64,000 nucleotides of DNA from NCBI GenBank assembly GCA_949372755.1, contig CASIBO010000002.1, positions 496,001 through 560,000 on the forward strand, written 5' to 3'. The notes beneath the pieces are model-generated. The model worked only from the letters and a program-made list of their open reading frames with translations, was not told where the DNA came from and did not search any database. Below, in pieces: positions 44,799 through 53,824 of the stretch (the stretch's first letter is position 1; every line of letters begins with the position of its first letter). The DNA comes from UBA9926 sp018645765 (GTDB lineage: Bacteria; Pseudomonadota; Gammaproteobacteria; Pseudomonadales; Azotimanducaceae). The position numbers and the translations under genes were made by a program.

Positions 44799-44828
44799 TT
44801 GGCGTCAAAACCCTTTCTGCATTAGAAT
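44799..44828 (+). promoter_or_regulatory. Candidate carAB promoter
   Basis: TTGGCG (44799-44804), an 18-nt spacer, TAGAAT (44823-44828). Moderate match to sigma-70; the predicted start near 44835 puts the downstream hairpin inside the leader. Confidence 0.5.
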
Positions 44829-44860
44829 ACGCGCTTAAGATGACCGATTAAAGATCCCTA

Positions 44861-44896
44861 AAAAGCGAGAATGGAATGCCCATCTCGCTTTTTTTT
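44861..44896 (+). terminator. Intrinsic terminator / candidate attenuator before carA
   Basis: AAAAGCGAGA...TCTCGCTTTT with the inner pair ATGG/CCAT gives a stem of about 13 bp with one bulged A and a 5-nt loop, followed by a T tract. It ends 30 nt before the carA start. It terminates dapB transcripts or attenuates carAB transcription. Confidence 0.8.
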
Positions 44897-44926
44897 GGGC
44901 CACTATTTTATGCGGGGGGAACAGCC

Positions 44927-46066
44927 TTGGCGGCAAAAGCAATTCTGGCACTTGCGAGCGGCGACGTTTTTACGGGCCGCTCGATCGGCGCACTTGGGCG
45001 CAGCACGGGTGAAGTGGTGTTCAACACAGCCATGACGGGCTATCAGGAGATCTTGACGGATCCCTCCTATGCGCGGCAAATGGTTACGTTAACGCACCCC
45101 CACATTGGTAATACTGGATGCAATGCCGAAGATTTTGAGTCCGAGGTGGTGCATGCCGCCGGATTGATCGTGCGAGACCTGCCCTTGGTCGCAAGTAGTT
45201 GGCGTAAAGAAGAAGGCTTATCCGAATTTCTGGCGCGACATGGCACGGTTGCAATATCGAACATCGATACCCGTGCGCTCACCCGCATATTACGATCAAA
45301 AGGATCCCAGAATGCGTGTTTGGTAGCAGCCGATGAGCTCAGTGATGAGGACGTGGCGGCGGCGCTGCAGGCCGCAACTGCTTTCCCGGGGCTGAAGAAC
45401 ATGGACTTGGCGAGCTCTGTCAGCACCCAAAGCGCCTACCAATGGTCGCAACCTTCATGGGAGGGTCTGACCAAAGGTGCGCAGCAAAACGATGGAGCTT
45501 TCCACGTGGTGGCCTTTGACTTCGGCGTTAAACGCAATATTTTAAGAATGCTCGTTGATCGGGGCTGTCGCCTGACGGTCGTGCCGGCAACGACCAGTGC
45601 CGAAGCTGCAATGGCGATGGCGCCAGATGGGATCTTCTTATCCAACGGCCCCGGCGATCCAGAGCCATGCGGTTATGCCATCGAGGCCATTAAAACGCTT
45701 TTGGAAGCCGAGATCCCGATGTTCGGTATTTGCCTAGGGCATCAGTTACTAGGGCTCGCCGCTGGCGCAAAGACACAAAAGATGGGTCACGGTCATCATG
45801 GCGCCAACCATCCTGTGCAAGATCTTAAAACGGGCGTGGTTATGATTACCAGTCAGAATCATGGATTTTGCTTGGATGAGACCCAGCTCTCGGATCAAAT
45901 TGAGGTTACCCATCGCTCCTTGTTCGATGGAACAGTCCAAGGCGTACGTCATAAAACTGCGCCAGCATTTGGGTTTCAAGGCCATCCGGAGGCCAGTCCG
46001 GGTCCCCATGACGTGGCGCCGCTCTTTGACCAATTTATAAAGAGCATGACTAAGAGGGTTGGGTAG
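44927..46066 (+). CDS. carA: Carbamoyl-phosphate synthase small subunit (glutaminase)
   Basis: 379 residues from the TTG at 44927, preceded by GGGGGAAC; this fits the family N-terminus (AKAILALASGDVFTGRSIG). An open ATG-start frame from 44876 begins inside the terminator hairpin and adds hydrophobic residues not seen in CarA. The N-terminal domain contains TGYQEILTDPSYARQMVTLT; the class-I amidotransferase has the nucleophile Cys in MFGICLGHQL and the His/Glu in FQGHPEASPGP. It supplies ammonia to CarB for carbamoyl phosphate, the precursor of arginine and pyrimidines. Confidence 0.95.
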   Translation: MAAKAILALASGDVFTGRSIGALGRSTGEVVFNTAMTGYQEILTDPSYARQMVTLTHPHIGNTGCNAEDFESEVVHAAGLIVRDLPLVASSWRKEEGLSEFLARHGTVAISNIDTRALTRILRSKGSQNACLVAADELSDEDVAAALQAATAFPGLKNMDLASSVSTQSAYQWSQPSWEGLTKGAQQNDGAFHVVAFDFGVKRNILRMLVDRGCRLTVVPATTSAEAAMAMAPDGIFLSNGPGDPEPCGYAIEAIKTLLEAEIPMFGICLGHQLLGLAAGAKTQKMGHGHHGANHPVQDLKTGVVMITSQNHGFCLDETQLSDQIEVTHRSLFDGTVQGVRHKTAPAFGFQGHPEASPGPHDVAPLFDQFIKSMTKRVG

Positions 46067-49000
46067 ATGCCAAAACGAGCCGATATTAAGAGTGTCCTGA
46101 TTATTGGTGCTGGACCGATTGTCATTGGGCAAGCCTGTGAGTTTGATTACTCGGGTGCCCAAGCGTGCAAAGCGTTGCGAGAAGAAGGCTATCGGGTGAT
46201 TTTGGTGAACTCAAACCCTGCGACCATTATGACCGATCCGGCAACAGCCGATGCGACCTATATCGAGCCCGTAACCTGGCAGGTTGTTGAACGGATTATT
46301 GCGATCGAGCGACCGGATGCGCTGCTACCCACGATGGGCGGACAAACCGCGCTCAATTGTGCTTTAGATCTTGCGCGTGAGGGCGTGCTTGAGCGTTTCG
46401 GTGTTGAGTTGATTGGCGCGACCAAAGAGGCCATTGATAAAGCGGAAGATCGACAGCTATTTGGTCAGGTGATGAAGTCAATTGGTTTAGAAACGCCGAG
46501 GAACGGGATTGCCCATTCTCTTGAAGAGGCCAAGCAGGTCCAGGCCAGTTTAGGGTTTCCTTGTGTGATTCGACCAAGCTTCACCTTGGGTGGGAGCGGC
46601 GGTGGCGTGGCTTATAACGCCGAAGAGTTCATCGAGATTTGTACGCGTGGGCTTGATTTGTCGCCGACCAACGAGTTGTTGATCGATGAGTCCTTGCTGG
46701 GCTGGAAAGAGTTTGAAATGGAGGTGGTTCGAGATCGAGACGACAATTGCATCATCGTTTGTTCGATAGAGAACTTCGACCCAATGGGGGTTCACACGGG
46801 TGACTCGATTACCGTGGCTCCGGCCCAAACCCTGACTGATAAAGAATATCAACGCATGCGGAATGCCTCCATTGAGGTTCTGCGAGCTATTGGTGTTGAA
46901 ACGGGTGGCTCAAACGTTCAGTTCGGCGTGAGTCCAGTTGACGGTCGGATGGTTGTGATTGAGATGAACCCTCGGGTGTCGAGATCATCGGCCTTGGCCT
47001 CAAAAGCCACCGGATTTCCGATTGCGAGGATTGCGACCAAGTTGGCCATTGGATACACCTTGCCTGAATTGGCGAATGAGATTACAGGTGGCGTGACGCC
47101 AGCCTCCTTTGAGCCGGCAATTGATTATATTGTCACCAAGATTCCGAGATTCACCTTTGAAAAGTTTCCAGAAGCGGATAACACCCTCACGACTCAGATG
47201 AAGAGTGTGGGCGAAGTCATGGCAATGGGGCGTACTTTCCAAGAATCAGTCCAAAAAGCGCTACGGGGCTTAGAGGTTGGGATTAACGGTTTTTCACCCG
47301 TGGTTGATTTGACCGATGAGGGCGCCTTGAGCTTGATACAGCATGAGCTTCGAGTGCCGGGTGCTGAACGAATTTTGTATGTTGCTGATGCCTTTCGGTT
47401 TGGGTTGTCTTTGCCGGAGGTTGCAGAGCTTTCAAGTATTGATCCTTGGTTTCTTTCGCACATTGGGTTTCTGATCGAGCAAGAGCAGCAACTCAATGGC
47501 AAGACGCTCGGGGATTTAGACTTCGCGTCGCTCTTTGAGTTGAAGCGGCAAGGCTTTTCCGATAGCCGGCTGGCGGAATTACTGAAGGCTAATGAGACAG
47601 ATGTTCGGTCAACGCGCTTGGGGTTGGGGATAAAGCCGGTCTATAAGCGGGTGGATAGCTGCGCAGCAGAGTTTGCATCCCCCACAGCATACTTGTACTC
47701 GACCTATGAAACGGTGTGTGAAGCGGCGCCTTCAAATCGTGAAAAGATCATGGTTCTGGGTGGTGGTCCAAATCGAATCGGCCAGGGCATCGAGTTCGAT
47801 TATTGTTGTGTTCACGCGGCACTCGCCATGCGAGAAGACGGTTACGAAACCATTATGGTCAATTGTAATCCAGAGACGGTTAGCACGGATTTTGACACTT
47901 CCGATCGGCTCTATTTCGAGCCGTTGACCCTCGAAGATGTCTTGGCAATCGTCGAGATTGAGCAGCCGAAGGGCGTTATTGTTCAATTTGGGGGGCAAAC
48001 CCCTCTGAAGCTTGCGCGCGATCTGGAAGCGGCCGGGGTTCAAATTATTGGCACCTCGCCAGATGCAATCGATATGGCGGAAGATCGTGAGCGGTTCCAG
48101 CAAATGCTCCATCAGCTAGAATTAAAACAACCGGCTAATCGAATCGTACGAACGGTAGAGGAGGGTTTGGTGGGTGCCGCAGAGATCGGGTACCCCTTGG
48201 TGGTACGACCTTCCTATGTGCTGGGCGGGCGGGCGATGGAGGTGGTTCATAAGGCAAGTGAGCTCGAGCAATATTTAAAAAACGCGGTGGTTGTCACGCC
48301 TGATTCGCCGGTACTCCTAGATCGATTTTTAGATCTCGCAATTGAGGTTGATGTCGATGCGGTGTGTGACGGCGAGCAAGTTGTGATCGGCGCGGTGATG
48401 CAGCATATCGAACAGGCTGGGGTTCATTCGGGCGATTCGGCGTGCTCACTGCCGCCTTACAGTTTGAGTGACGATCTGATTGAGGAAATTGAGAAGCAGG
48501 TTGTCGCAATGGCGATGGCCTTAGGGGTTGTCGGGTTGATGAATGTCCAGCTTGCCGTCCAGGCCGGTCAAATTTTTGTTCTAGAGGTAAATCCTCGTGC
48601 CTCCAGAACCGTTCCCTTTGTTTCAAAATGCATCGGTCGGTCTTTAGCGAAGATTGCGGCGCGGTGCATGGCCGGGACGTCCCTTAAAGACCAAGGCTTC
48701 ACGCAGCAAATTAAGCCTGCGTATTTCCACGTAAAAGAAGCGGTCTTCCCGTTCGGTAAATTTCCAGGCGTCGATCCGATTTTAGGACCGGAGATGAAGT
48801 CCACCGGTGAGGTGATGGGTATCGGTAGAACTTTTGGTGAGGCTTACGGTAAGTCGCAATTGGCTGCAGATGATGAAATTCCGTCTGTTGGTCGAGTGTT
48901 TTTGAGTGTGCGTGACCCGGATAAAGATCAATTGGTAGGCATCGCCAAAGACTTGCTGGATTTGGGCTTTAAGCTCTGTGCGACAAGAGGAACCGCGGTT

Positions 49001-49321
49001 GTGATTGCGGATGCTGGCCTTGCCGTTGAGGTCGTCAATAAGGTGATGGAAGGGCGTCCGAATATCACCGATGCGATCAAAAACAATGAAATTAATTTCA
49101 TCATTAACACAACGGAAGGTCAGCAGACGATCAAGGATTCTTTTGCAATTCGGCGTAACGCTTTGCAGCACAATGTGTGCTACACAACCACTATGGCGGG
49201 TGGCCGCGCAAGCATAGAAGCCTTGCGTCATAGTGCAGAAATGGAAGTATACTGTCTTCAAACGATGCATGCAGAGCTCTTAGATCGAGCGTTGACGAAC
49301 ACAATGAAGCTGAGTAGCTAG
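46067..49321 (+). CDS. carB: Carbamoyl-phosphate synthase large subunit
   Basis: 1084 residues, starting on the base after the carA stop, so the two are translationally tight. Two homologous ATP-grasp halves are visible (GAGPIVIGQACEFDYSGAQA and GGGPNRIGQGIEFDYCCVHA; RPSFTLGGSGGG and RPSYVLGGRAMEV), followed by the MGS-like allosteric domain with TTEGQQTIKDSFAIRR. It makes carbamoyl phosphate from bicarbonate, ammonia and two ATP. Length is normal. Confidence 0.98.
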   Translation: MPKRADIKSVLIIGAGPIVIGQACEFDYSGAQACKALREEGYRVILVNSNPATIMTDPATADATYIEPVTWQVVERIIAIERPDALLPTMGGQTALNCALDLAREGVLERFGVELIGATKEAIDKAEDRQLFGQVMKSIGLETPRNGIAHSLEEAKQVQASLGFPCVIRPSFTLGGSGGGVAYNAEEFIEICTRGLDLSPTNELLIDESLLGWKEFEMEVVRDRDDNCIIVCSIENFDPMGVHTGDSITVAPAQTLTDKEYQRMRNASIEVLRAIGVETGGSNVQFGVSPVDGRMVVIEMNPRVSRSSALASKATGFPIARIATKLAIGYTLPELANEITGGVTPASFEPAIDYIVTKIPRFTFEKFPEADNTLTTQMKSVGEVMAMGRTFQESVQKALRGLEVGINGFSPVVDLTDEGALSLIQHELRVPGAERILYVADAFRFGLSLPEVAELSSIDPWFLSHIGFLIEQEQQLNGKTLGDLDFASLFELKRQGFSDSRLAELLKANETDVRSTRLGLGIKPVYKRVDSCAAEFASPTAYLYSTYETVCEAAPSNREKIMVLGGGPNRIGQGIEFDYCCVHAALAMREDGYETIMVNCNPETVSTDFDTSDRLYFEPLTLEDVLAIVEIEQPKGVIVQFGGQTPLKLARDLEAAGVQIIGTSPDAIDMAEDRERFQQMLHQLELKQPANRIVRTVEEGLVGAAEIGYPLVVRPSYVLGGRAMEVVHKASELEQYLKNAVVVTPDSPVLLDRFLDLAIEVDVDAVCDGEQVVIGAVMQHIEQAGVHSGDSACSLPPYSLSDDLIEEIEKQVVAMAMALGVVGLMNVQLAVQAGQIFVLEVNPRASRTVPFVSKCIGRSLAKIAARCMAGTSLKDQGFTQQIKPAYFHVKEAVFPFGKFPGVDPILGPEMKSTGEVMGIGRTFGEAYGKSQLAADDEIPSVGRVFLSVRDPDKDQLVGIAKDLLDLGFKLCATRGTAVVIADAGLAVEVVNKVMEGRPNITDAIKNNEINFIINTTEGQQTIKDSFAIRRNALQHNVCYTTTMAGGRASIEALRHSAEMEVYCLQTMHAELLDRALTNTMKLSS

Positions 49322-49323
49322 TT

Positions 49324-49800
49324 ATGGATAAGACGCCAATGACCGCAGAGGGTGCCGAAGCTTTGCGGGTTGAATTAAAGCGCTTGACCTCAACAGAGCG
49401 ACCTCGGATTGTGAAAGAAATCTCAGCGGCGCTCGCGCAGGGCGACCTTCGTGAAAACGCTGAGTTTCAGTATGCGAAAGAAGAGCAAGGCCATATCGAA
49501 GGCAGAATCTCAGAGATTGCAGCAAAGCTCGGGGCAGCTCAAATCATCAACATTAAAGAAATCCCAAAGTCTGGAAGGATTATTTTTGGTGTGACGGTCC
49601 GGTTGCTCAATTTAGACAATGATGAAGAGGTCACTTACAAAATTGTTGGTGATGACGAAGCGGATATTAAGGTGAACAAGATCTCGGTTTATTCACCTGT
49701 TGCGCGTAGTTTGATCGGAAAACAGCAAGATGATGTGGTGCTCATCCAGATCCCATCGGGCCAGATCGAGTACGAGATTCTATCGGTAGAGCACTTATAA
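49324..49800 (+). CDS. greA: Transcript cleavage factor GreA
   Basis: 158 residues, 2 nt after the carB stop. The N-terminal coiled coil carries the acidic tip region RENAEFQYAKEEQ that reaches into the RNA polymerase channel; the C-terminal FKBP-like domain ends with IPSGQIEYEILSVEHL. GreA rescues backtracked polymerase. It probably shares the carAB transcript. Confidence 0.97.
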   Translation: MDKTPMTAEGAEALRVELKRLTSTERPRIVKEISAALAQGDLRENAEFQYAKEEQGHIEGRISEIAAKLGAAQIINIKEIPKSGRIIFGVTVRLLNLDNDEEVTYKIVGDDEADIKVNKISVYSPVARSLIGKQQDDVVLIQIPSGQIEYEILSVEHL

Positions 49801-49878
49801 GAGGGCCGCCGCGATAACGTTGCCCTAGTAAGCTGTCGAGACCAAGTTGCCTTGAGCCGGTCGGGCAGCGGCGAGGGG

Positions 49879-50181
49879 TTATTGATGCCTGACCAGGTTT
49901 GAAAGAGATGGGTTGGGCGTGCTTGATGCTCGAAGGATTAAAGCAATCCCGCCAATTGTTTGAATGACCGTCGTTTGGGTGGCGCTAACCAAGTCAGCAA
50001 GGATTGCCTTTCTTGATTCTCGATCCGAATTGATTCTGATTTTTATCAGTTCGTGATCGTCTAAGGCTCGATTCAGTTCCGTTACAACCGTTTCGGAAAG
50101 CCCTTTCCCGGCAATGGTCACGATGGGGTCGAGAATATGGCCAATGGCTCGATAATGTTTCTTTTGTTGTTGGGTTAGCAT
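49879..50181 (-). CDS. yhbY: CRM-domain ribosome-assembly RNA-binding protein YhbY
   Basis: 100 residues from the ATG at 50181; the frame extends further upstream, but that part crosses the rlmE control region and is not conserved. Family pattern: LTQQQKKHYRAIGHILDPIV, TIAGKGLSETVVTELNRALD and HELIKIRI. The CRM domain associates with pre-50S subunits. It diverges from rlmE by 57 nt, the conserved arrangement. Confidence 0.94.
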   Translation of the reverse strand: MLTQQQKKHYRAIGHILDPIVTIAGKGLSETVVTELNRALDDHELIKIRINSDRESRKAILADLVSATQTTVIQTIGGIALILRASSTPNPSLSNLVRHQ

Positions 50182-50238
50182 GGTTGGATCCAAAAAGATC
50201 CATTGTACGTCATCGATGGGGTCCGAGGTGCATGCACA

Positions 50239-50877
50239 ATGAAAAAATCTAAAACCAGTCAGCGTTGGCTCGACGAACATGAACAAGATCCCTACGTCTT
50301 GAAAGCTCGATCAGCGGGGTATCGTTCTCGGGCAGTTTATAAGCTCATCGAGCTTGATGATCGGCTGAATTTGTTTCGAGAGCACCTAACGGTTGTTGAT
50401 CTGGGTGCGGCCCCTGGCGGCTGGTCTCAAGTGGCACGAGAGCGCCTCGGGACAACGGGCCGAGTACTTGCCCTGGATATACTTGAGATGGCGCCTATCG
50501 AGGGGGTGGAAGTGATTACGGGTGATTTCACCGAAGCCGAAGCGTTGTCCTCGTTAGAGGCGCTTTTGGGGGATCAGGTTGTGGATCTTGTAATTTCCGA
50601 TATGGCCCCCAATTTAAGTGGTATGAAGTCGGTTGATTTGCCGCGTAGCATCGATTTAATTGAACTCGCCATGGACTTCGCGAGCGGCTGGTTAAGACCG
50701 GGCGGACATTTTGTGGCGAAAGCCTTTGAAGGTGAGGGGATTGATACTCTTAGGCAACAGATTCGTATGAATTACGACAAACAGGTTAATATTAAGCCAA
50801 AGGCGTCTCGCGGAAGATCCCGTGAAATCTATTTGGTTGGGTTAGGAAAGAAGGGACAGGGCAGCGCTGGACGGTAA
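50239..50877 (+). CDS. rlmE: 23S rRNA 2'-O-ribose U2552 methyltransferase RlmE (FtsJ)
   Basis: 212 residues from the ATG at 50239 (GAGGTG upstream). SAM motif VVDLGAAPGGWSQVA, the K-D-K-E catalytic set in AGYRSRAVYKLIELD, ISDMAPNLSG and FVAKAFEGEG. It methylates U2552 of 23S rRNA late in 50S assembly. In E. coli rlmE and ftsH are co-induced by heat; here 175 nt with a perfect palindrome separate the two. Confidence 0.96.
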   Translation: MKKSKTSQRWLDEHEQDPYVLKARSAGYRSRAVYKLIELDDRLNLFREHLTVVDLGAAPGGWSQVARERLGTTGRVLALDILEMAPIEGVEVITGDFTEAEALSSLEALLGDQVVDLVISDMAPNLSGMKSVDLPRSIDLIELAMDFASGWLRPGGHFVAKAFEGEGIDTLRQQIRMNYDKQVNIKPKASRGRSREIYLVGLGKKGQGSAGR

Positions 50878-50902
50878 GCGGCTCATTTTTTTAAAGCGCT
50901 GA

Positions 50903-50919
50903 GGTTGGTTCAACCAACC
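50903..50919. promoter_or_regulatory. 17-bp perfect palindrome between rlmE and ftsH
   Basis: GGTTGGTT-C-AACCAACC. The two 8-bp arms are complementary without mismatch around a single base. No T run follows on the plus strand, so it is unlikely to be a standard terminator; it could be an operator or a translationally silent stem in the ftsH leader. Confidence 0.6.
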
Positions 50920-51052
50920 AGACCCAGAAAACGAGCAGGATAGGCGGGCGCGCATTGAAGCCCATGGATAATAGAATCAGGTTTATTAGGTTACGAGGTC
51001 AGCCAGCGCGGCGATGATCACAGGAACCAGCACCCGGTAGCGAGGAAGCAAT

Positions 51053-52984
51053 GTGAACGACATGGGAAAAAACATCTTACTTTGGCTGGTGATCGCCGTC
51101 GTGCTATTGACGGTATTTCAAAACTTCAATGTCAGCCGTCCACCGGAGGAAGTGCCCTATTCCACCTTTTTAGACCTGGTGAATGGGAACCAGGTGCGCT
51201 CTGTTGAAGTCGATGGGCTGATTATTCGTGGCGAGCGGTCCGATGGGATCTCGTTTGAAACCATTCAGCCTCAAATCGTCGACAAGGCTTTAATCGATGA
51301 CATGGTTGAGCATAACGTCGCGTTTCAGGGCGAGCGGCCAGAGCAGCAGAGCATTTGGATGCAGCTACTGGTGGCGAGCTTCCCAATCCTCGTGATTATC
51401 GCCGTGTTCATGTTTTTTATGCGCCAAATGCAAGGCGGTGCTGGCGGAAAAGGCGGGCCTTTATCGTTTGGTAAAAGCAAAGCCAAACTGTTGGGAGAGG
51501 ACCAAATTAAAACGACTTTTGCAGATGTCGCAGGGGTTGACGAAGCTAAAGAAGAAGTTAAGGAACTGGTTGATTTTCTGAGAGAACCTGGAAAATTTCA
51601 AAAACTAGGCGGCCGGATCCCTCGGGGGACCTTGTTAGTGGGATCACCCGGGACGGGTAAAACGCTGTTAGCCAAGGCGATTGCGGGTGAGGCAAAGGTA
51701 CCGTTCTTTTCAATATCCGGGTCCGATTTTGTAGAAATGTTTGTCGGGGTGGGCGCATCAAGAGTGCGTGATATGTTCGAGCAAGCGAAAAAAGCCACGC
51801 CCTGCATTATCTTTATAGATGAGATTGATGCGGTGGGTCGTCATCGCGGCGCGGGGATGGGTGGCGGCAACGATGAACGAGAGCAAACCTTGAACCAACT
51901 TTTAGTGGAAATGGATGGGTTCGAGGGCAATGAGGGGATTATTGTGATTGCCTCAACGAACCGTCCCGACGTTCTGGATCCAGCATTGTTGCGGCCAGGC
52001 CGGTTTGATCGGCAAGTGGTTGTGCCGCTCCCGGATCTCCGAGGGCGAGAGCAGGTTCTAAAAGTGCACATGCGCAAAGTGCCGCTCGCGGACGATGTGA
52101 TCGCAATGGATATTGCGCGCGGGACGCCGGGCTTCTCCGGTGCCGATTTGGCAAACGTGGTGAATGAGTCGGCACTCTTCGCCGCGCGTCAGGATCAACG
52201 CCTGGTCTCGATGCGGCATTTTGAGCAGGCCAAAGACAAGATCATGATGGGCGCTGAACGTAAAACCATGGTGATGTCGGAGAAAGAGCGGACGAACACC
52301 GCCTATCATGAAGCAGGCCATTGTATCGTGGGTCACTTGATGCCTGAGCATGATCCGACCTATAAGGTGTCGATTATTCCGCGCGGTCGCGCGTTGGGTG
52401 TGACGATGTTTTTGCCAGAAGAGGACCGTTATTCCATGAGTAAACGGTCTATTGAGAGCCAGATCTGTGGTTTGTTTGGCGGGCGCATTGCCGAAGAGTT
52501 AACCCTCGGATTTGAAGGGGTTACAACAGGCGCCTCGAATGATATTGAGCGGGCATCTAAAATGGCACGTTCGATGGTGACAAAATGGGGTTTGTCAGAA
52601 AAATTGGGCCCCATGCAGTATGAAGATGACGAAAACGACGGTTTCTTGAGCCGGCCTGGGGGTTCAGCGAGGGCCAATATGTCCGCCGAGACGTCAAAGG
52701 TCATCGACGAAGAAATTAAGCAAATTATCGATCATTGTTATGGAACCGCCCGGCAGATTCTGACCGATCATCGGGAGCAACTGGATGCTATGGCCGCAGC
52801 GCTTTTAGAGTATGAAACGATTGATAAGAGCCAGATCGATGACATCATGGCAGGCAGGGCGCCAAAGCCGCCTGCAAATTGGACTGATGACGCTCCACCC
52901 AGTGGTCCGTCGGATGGGCACGAAGCACCTGAGTCTGATGAAACCGGTGCGGGTAACCTCGATGGAGCGCCCTCAGGCGCTTAA
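51053..52984 (+). CDS. ftsH: ATP-dependent zinc metalloprotease FtsH
   Basis: 643 residues from the GTG at 51053, which has GAGGA 6 nt upstream; the ATG three codons later is the alternative. Two N-terminal membrane helices flank a periplasmic loop. The AAA+ domain has Walker A GSPGTGKT (Ser where GPPGTGKT is usual), Walker B IIFIDEIDAVGR and the second region of homology RPDVLDPALLRPGRFDRQV. The protease site is HEAGH. FtsH degrades misassembled membrane proteins and regulators such as sigma-32 and LpxC. Confidence 0.97.
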   Translation: MNDMGKNILLWLVIAVVLLTVFQNFNVSRPPEEVPYSTFLDLVNGNQVRSVEVDGLIIRGERSDGISFETIQPQIVDKALIDDMVEHNVAFQGERPEQQSIWMQLLVASFPILVIIAVFMFFMRQMQGGAGGKGGPLSFGKSKAKLLGEDQIKTTFADVAGVDEAKEEVKELVDFLREPGKFQKLGGRIPRGTLLVGSPGTGKTLLAKAIAGEAKVPFFSISGSDFVEMFVGVGASRVRDMFEQAKKATPCIIFIDEIDAVGRHRGAGMGGGNDEREQTLNQLLVEMDGFEGNEGIIVIASTNRPDVLDPALLRPGRFDRQVVVPLPDLRGREQVLKVHMRKVPLADDVIAMDIARGTPGFSGADLANVVNESALFAARQDQRLVSMRHFEQAKDKIMMGAERKTMVMSEKERTNTAYHEAGHCIVGHLMPEHDPTYKVSIIPRGRALGVTMFLPEEDRYSMSKRSIESQICGLFGGRIAEELTLGFEGVTTGASNDIERASKMARSMVTKWGLSEKLGPMQYEDDENDGFLSRPGGSARANMSAETSKVIDEEIKQIIDHCYGTARQILTDHREQLDAMAAALLEYETIDKSQIDDIMAGRAPKPPANWTDDAPPSGPSDGHEAPESDETGAGNLDGAPSGA

Positions 52985-52990
52985 AGCAAA

Positions 52991-53824
52991 TTGAGCGCCA
53001 ACCCGCTTCAGGGTTTAATTGCGGAAGGACGCCCACTTGTAATGGGCGTTTTAAATGTGACCCCGGATTCCTTCTTTGATGGCGGGCTGCATCAAGGCCT
53101 TGATGCAGCGCTAGCACGTGTTCATGCGATGGTTGAGCAAGGCGCCGACCTGATTGATATCGGCGGCGAGTCAACCCGTCCTGGGGCGTCTTCTCCAACA
53201 GAAACCGAAGAAGCTGCACGGGTCCTGCCGGTGCTTGAGGCGATTCAGGCGCGTTTTGATATTCCCATCTCGGTTGATACGAGTACCCCCTCAGTAATGG
53301 CAGCAGCGGTTAAGTTGAAGGTTGCATTGATCAATGATGTTCGAGCCTTCGTTCGACCCGGCGCTCTCGATGCGATTGGCAGCGACGCCATGCTGGCTGT
53401 GATGCATATGTTAGGCACGCCTGCAACGATGCAGGATGATCCGCAATACCAAGATGTCGTTCGCGAAGTGGATGAGTTTTTTCTCAATCGACTTGCTGCG
53501 TTGCAACACGCTGGCATTGAGCGCTCGAGGATCCTGTTGGATCCAGGTTTCGGGTTTGGCAAAACGCTGGATCAAAACTTCAACCTAGTCCAATCGCTCG
53601 AGGTCTTTCGACGGCACGGGTGCCCAATTCTGATCGGACTCTCAAGAAAGCGCAGTATTCAGGCGATGGGACGCGATGTTTTAGCCGGTTCGGTGGCCGG
53701 TGCATTGGCGGCAGTTGCCAGAGGGGCTAACATGGTGAGAGTCCATGATGTTGAGGCGACGGTCAGCGCGCTTCGAGTCTGGCAGGCGATCAATTGCGGT
53801 GAGGAGACGACGCAGGATGCGTAA
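52991..53824 (+). CDS. folP: Dihydropteroate synthase
   Basis: 277 residues from a TTG start 6 nt after the ftsH stop. Signatures MGVLNVTPDSFFDGG and DIGGESTRPGAS are complete, and GLSRKRSI binds the pterin/phosphate pocket. It joins para-aminobenzoate to dihydropterin diphosphate in folate synthesis and is the sulfonamide target. The last codons overlap glmM by 8 nt, showing translational coupling. The start codon is the only uncertainty. Confidence 0.95.
   Translation: MSANPLQGLIAEGRPLVMGVLNVTPDSFFDGGLHQGLDAALARVHAMVEQGADLIDIGGESTRPGASSPTETEEAARVLPVLEAIQARFDIPISVDTSTPSVMAAAVKLKVALINDVRAFVRPGALDAIGSDAMLAVMHMLGTPATMQDDPQYQDVVREVDEFFLNRLAALQHAGIERSRILLDPGFGFGKTLDQNFNLVQSLEVFRRHGCPILIGLSRKRSIQAMGRDVLAGSVAGALAAVARGANMVRVHDVEATVSALRVWQAINCGEETTQDA

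Noticed and set aside
44876..44926. CarA start at the ATG-initiated frame at 44876
   Set aside because: It begins inside the terminator hairpin and adds residues absent from CarA; the TTG at 44927 has a good RBS.
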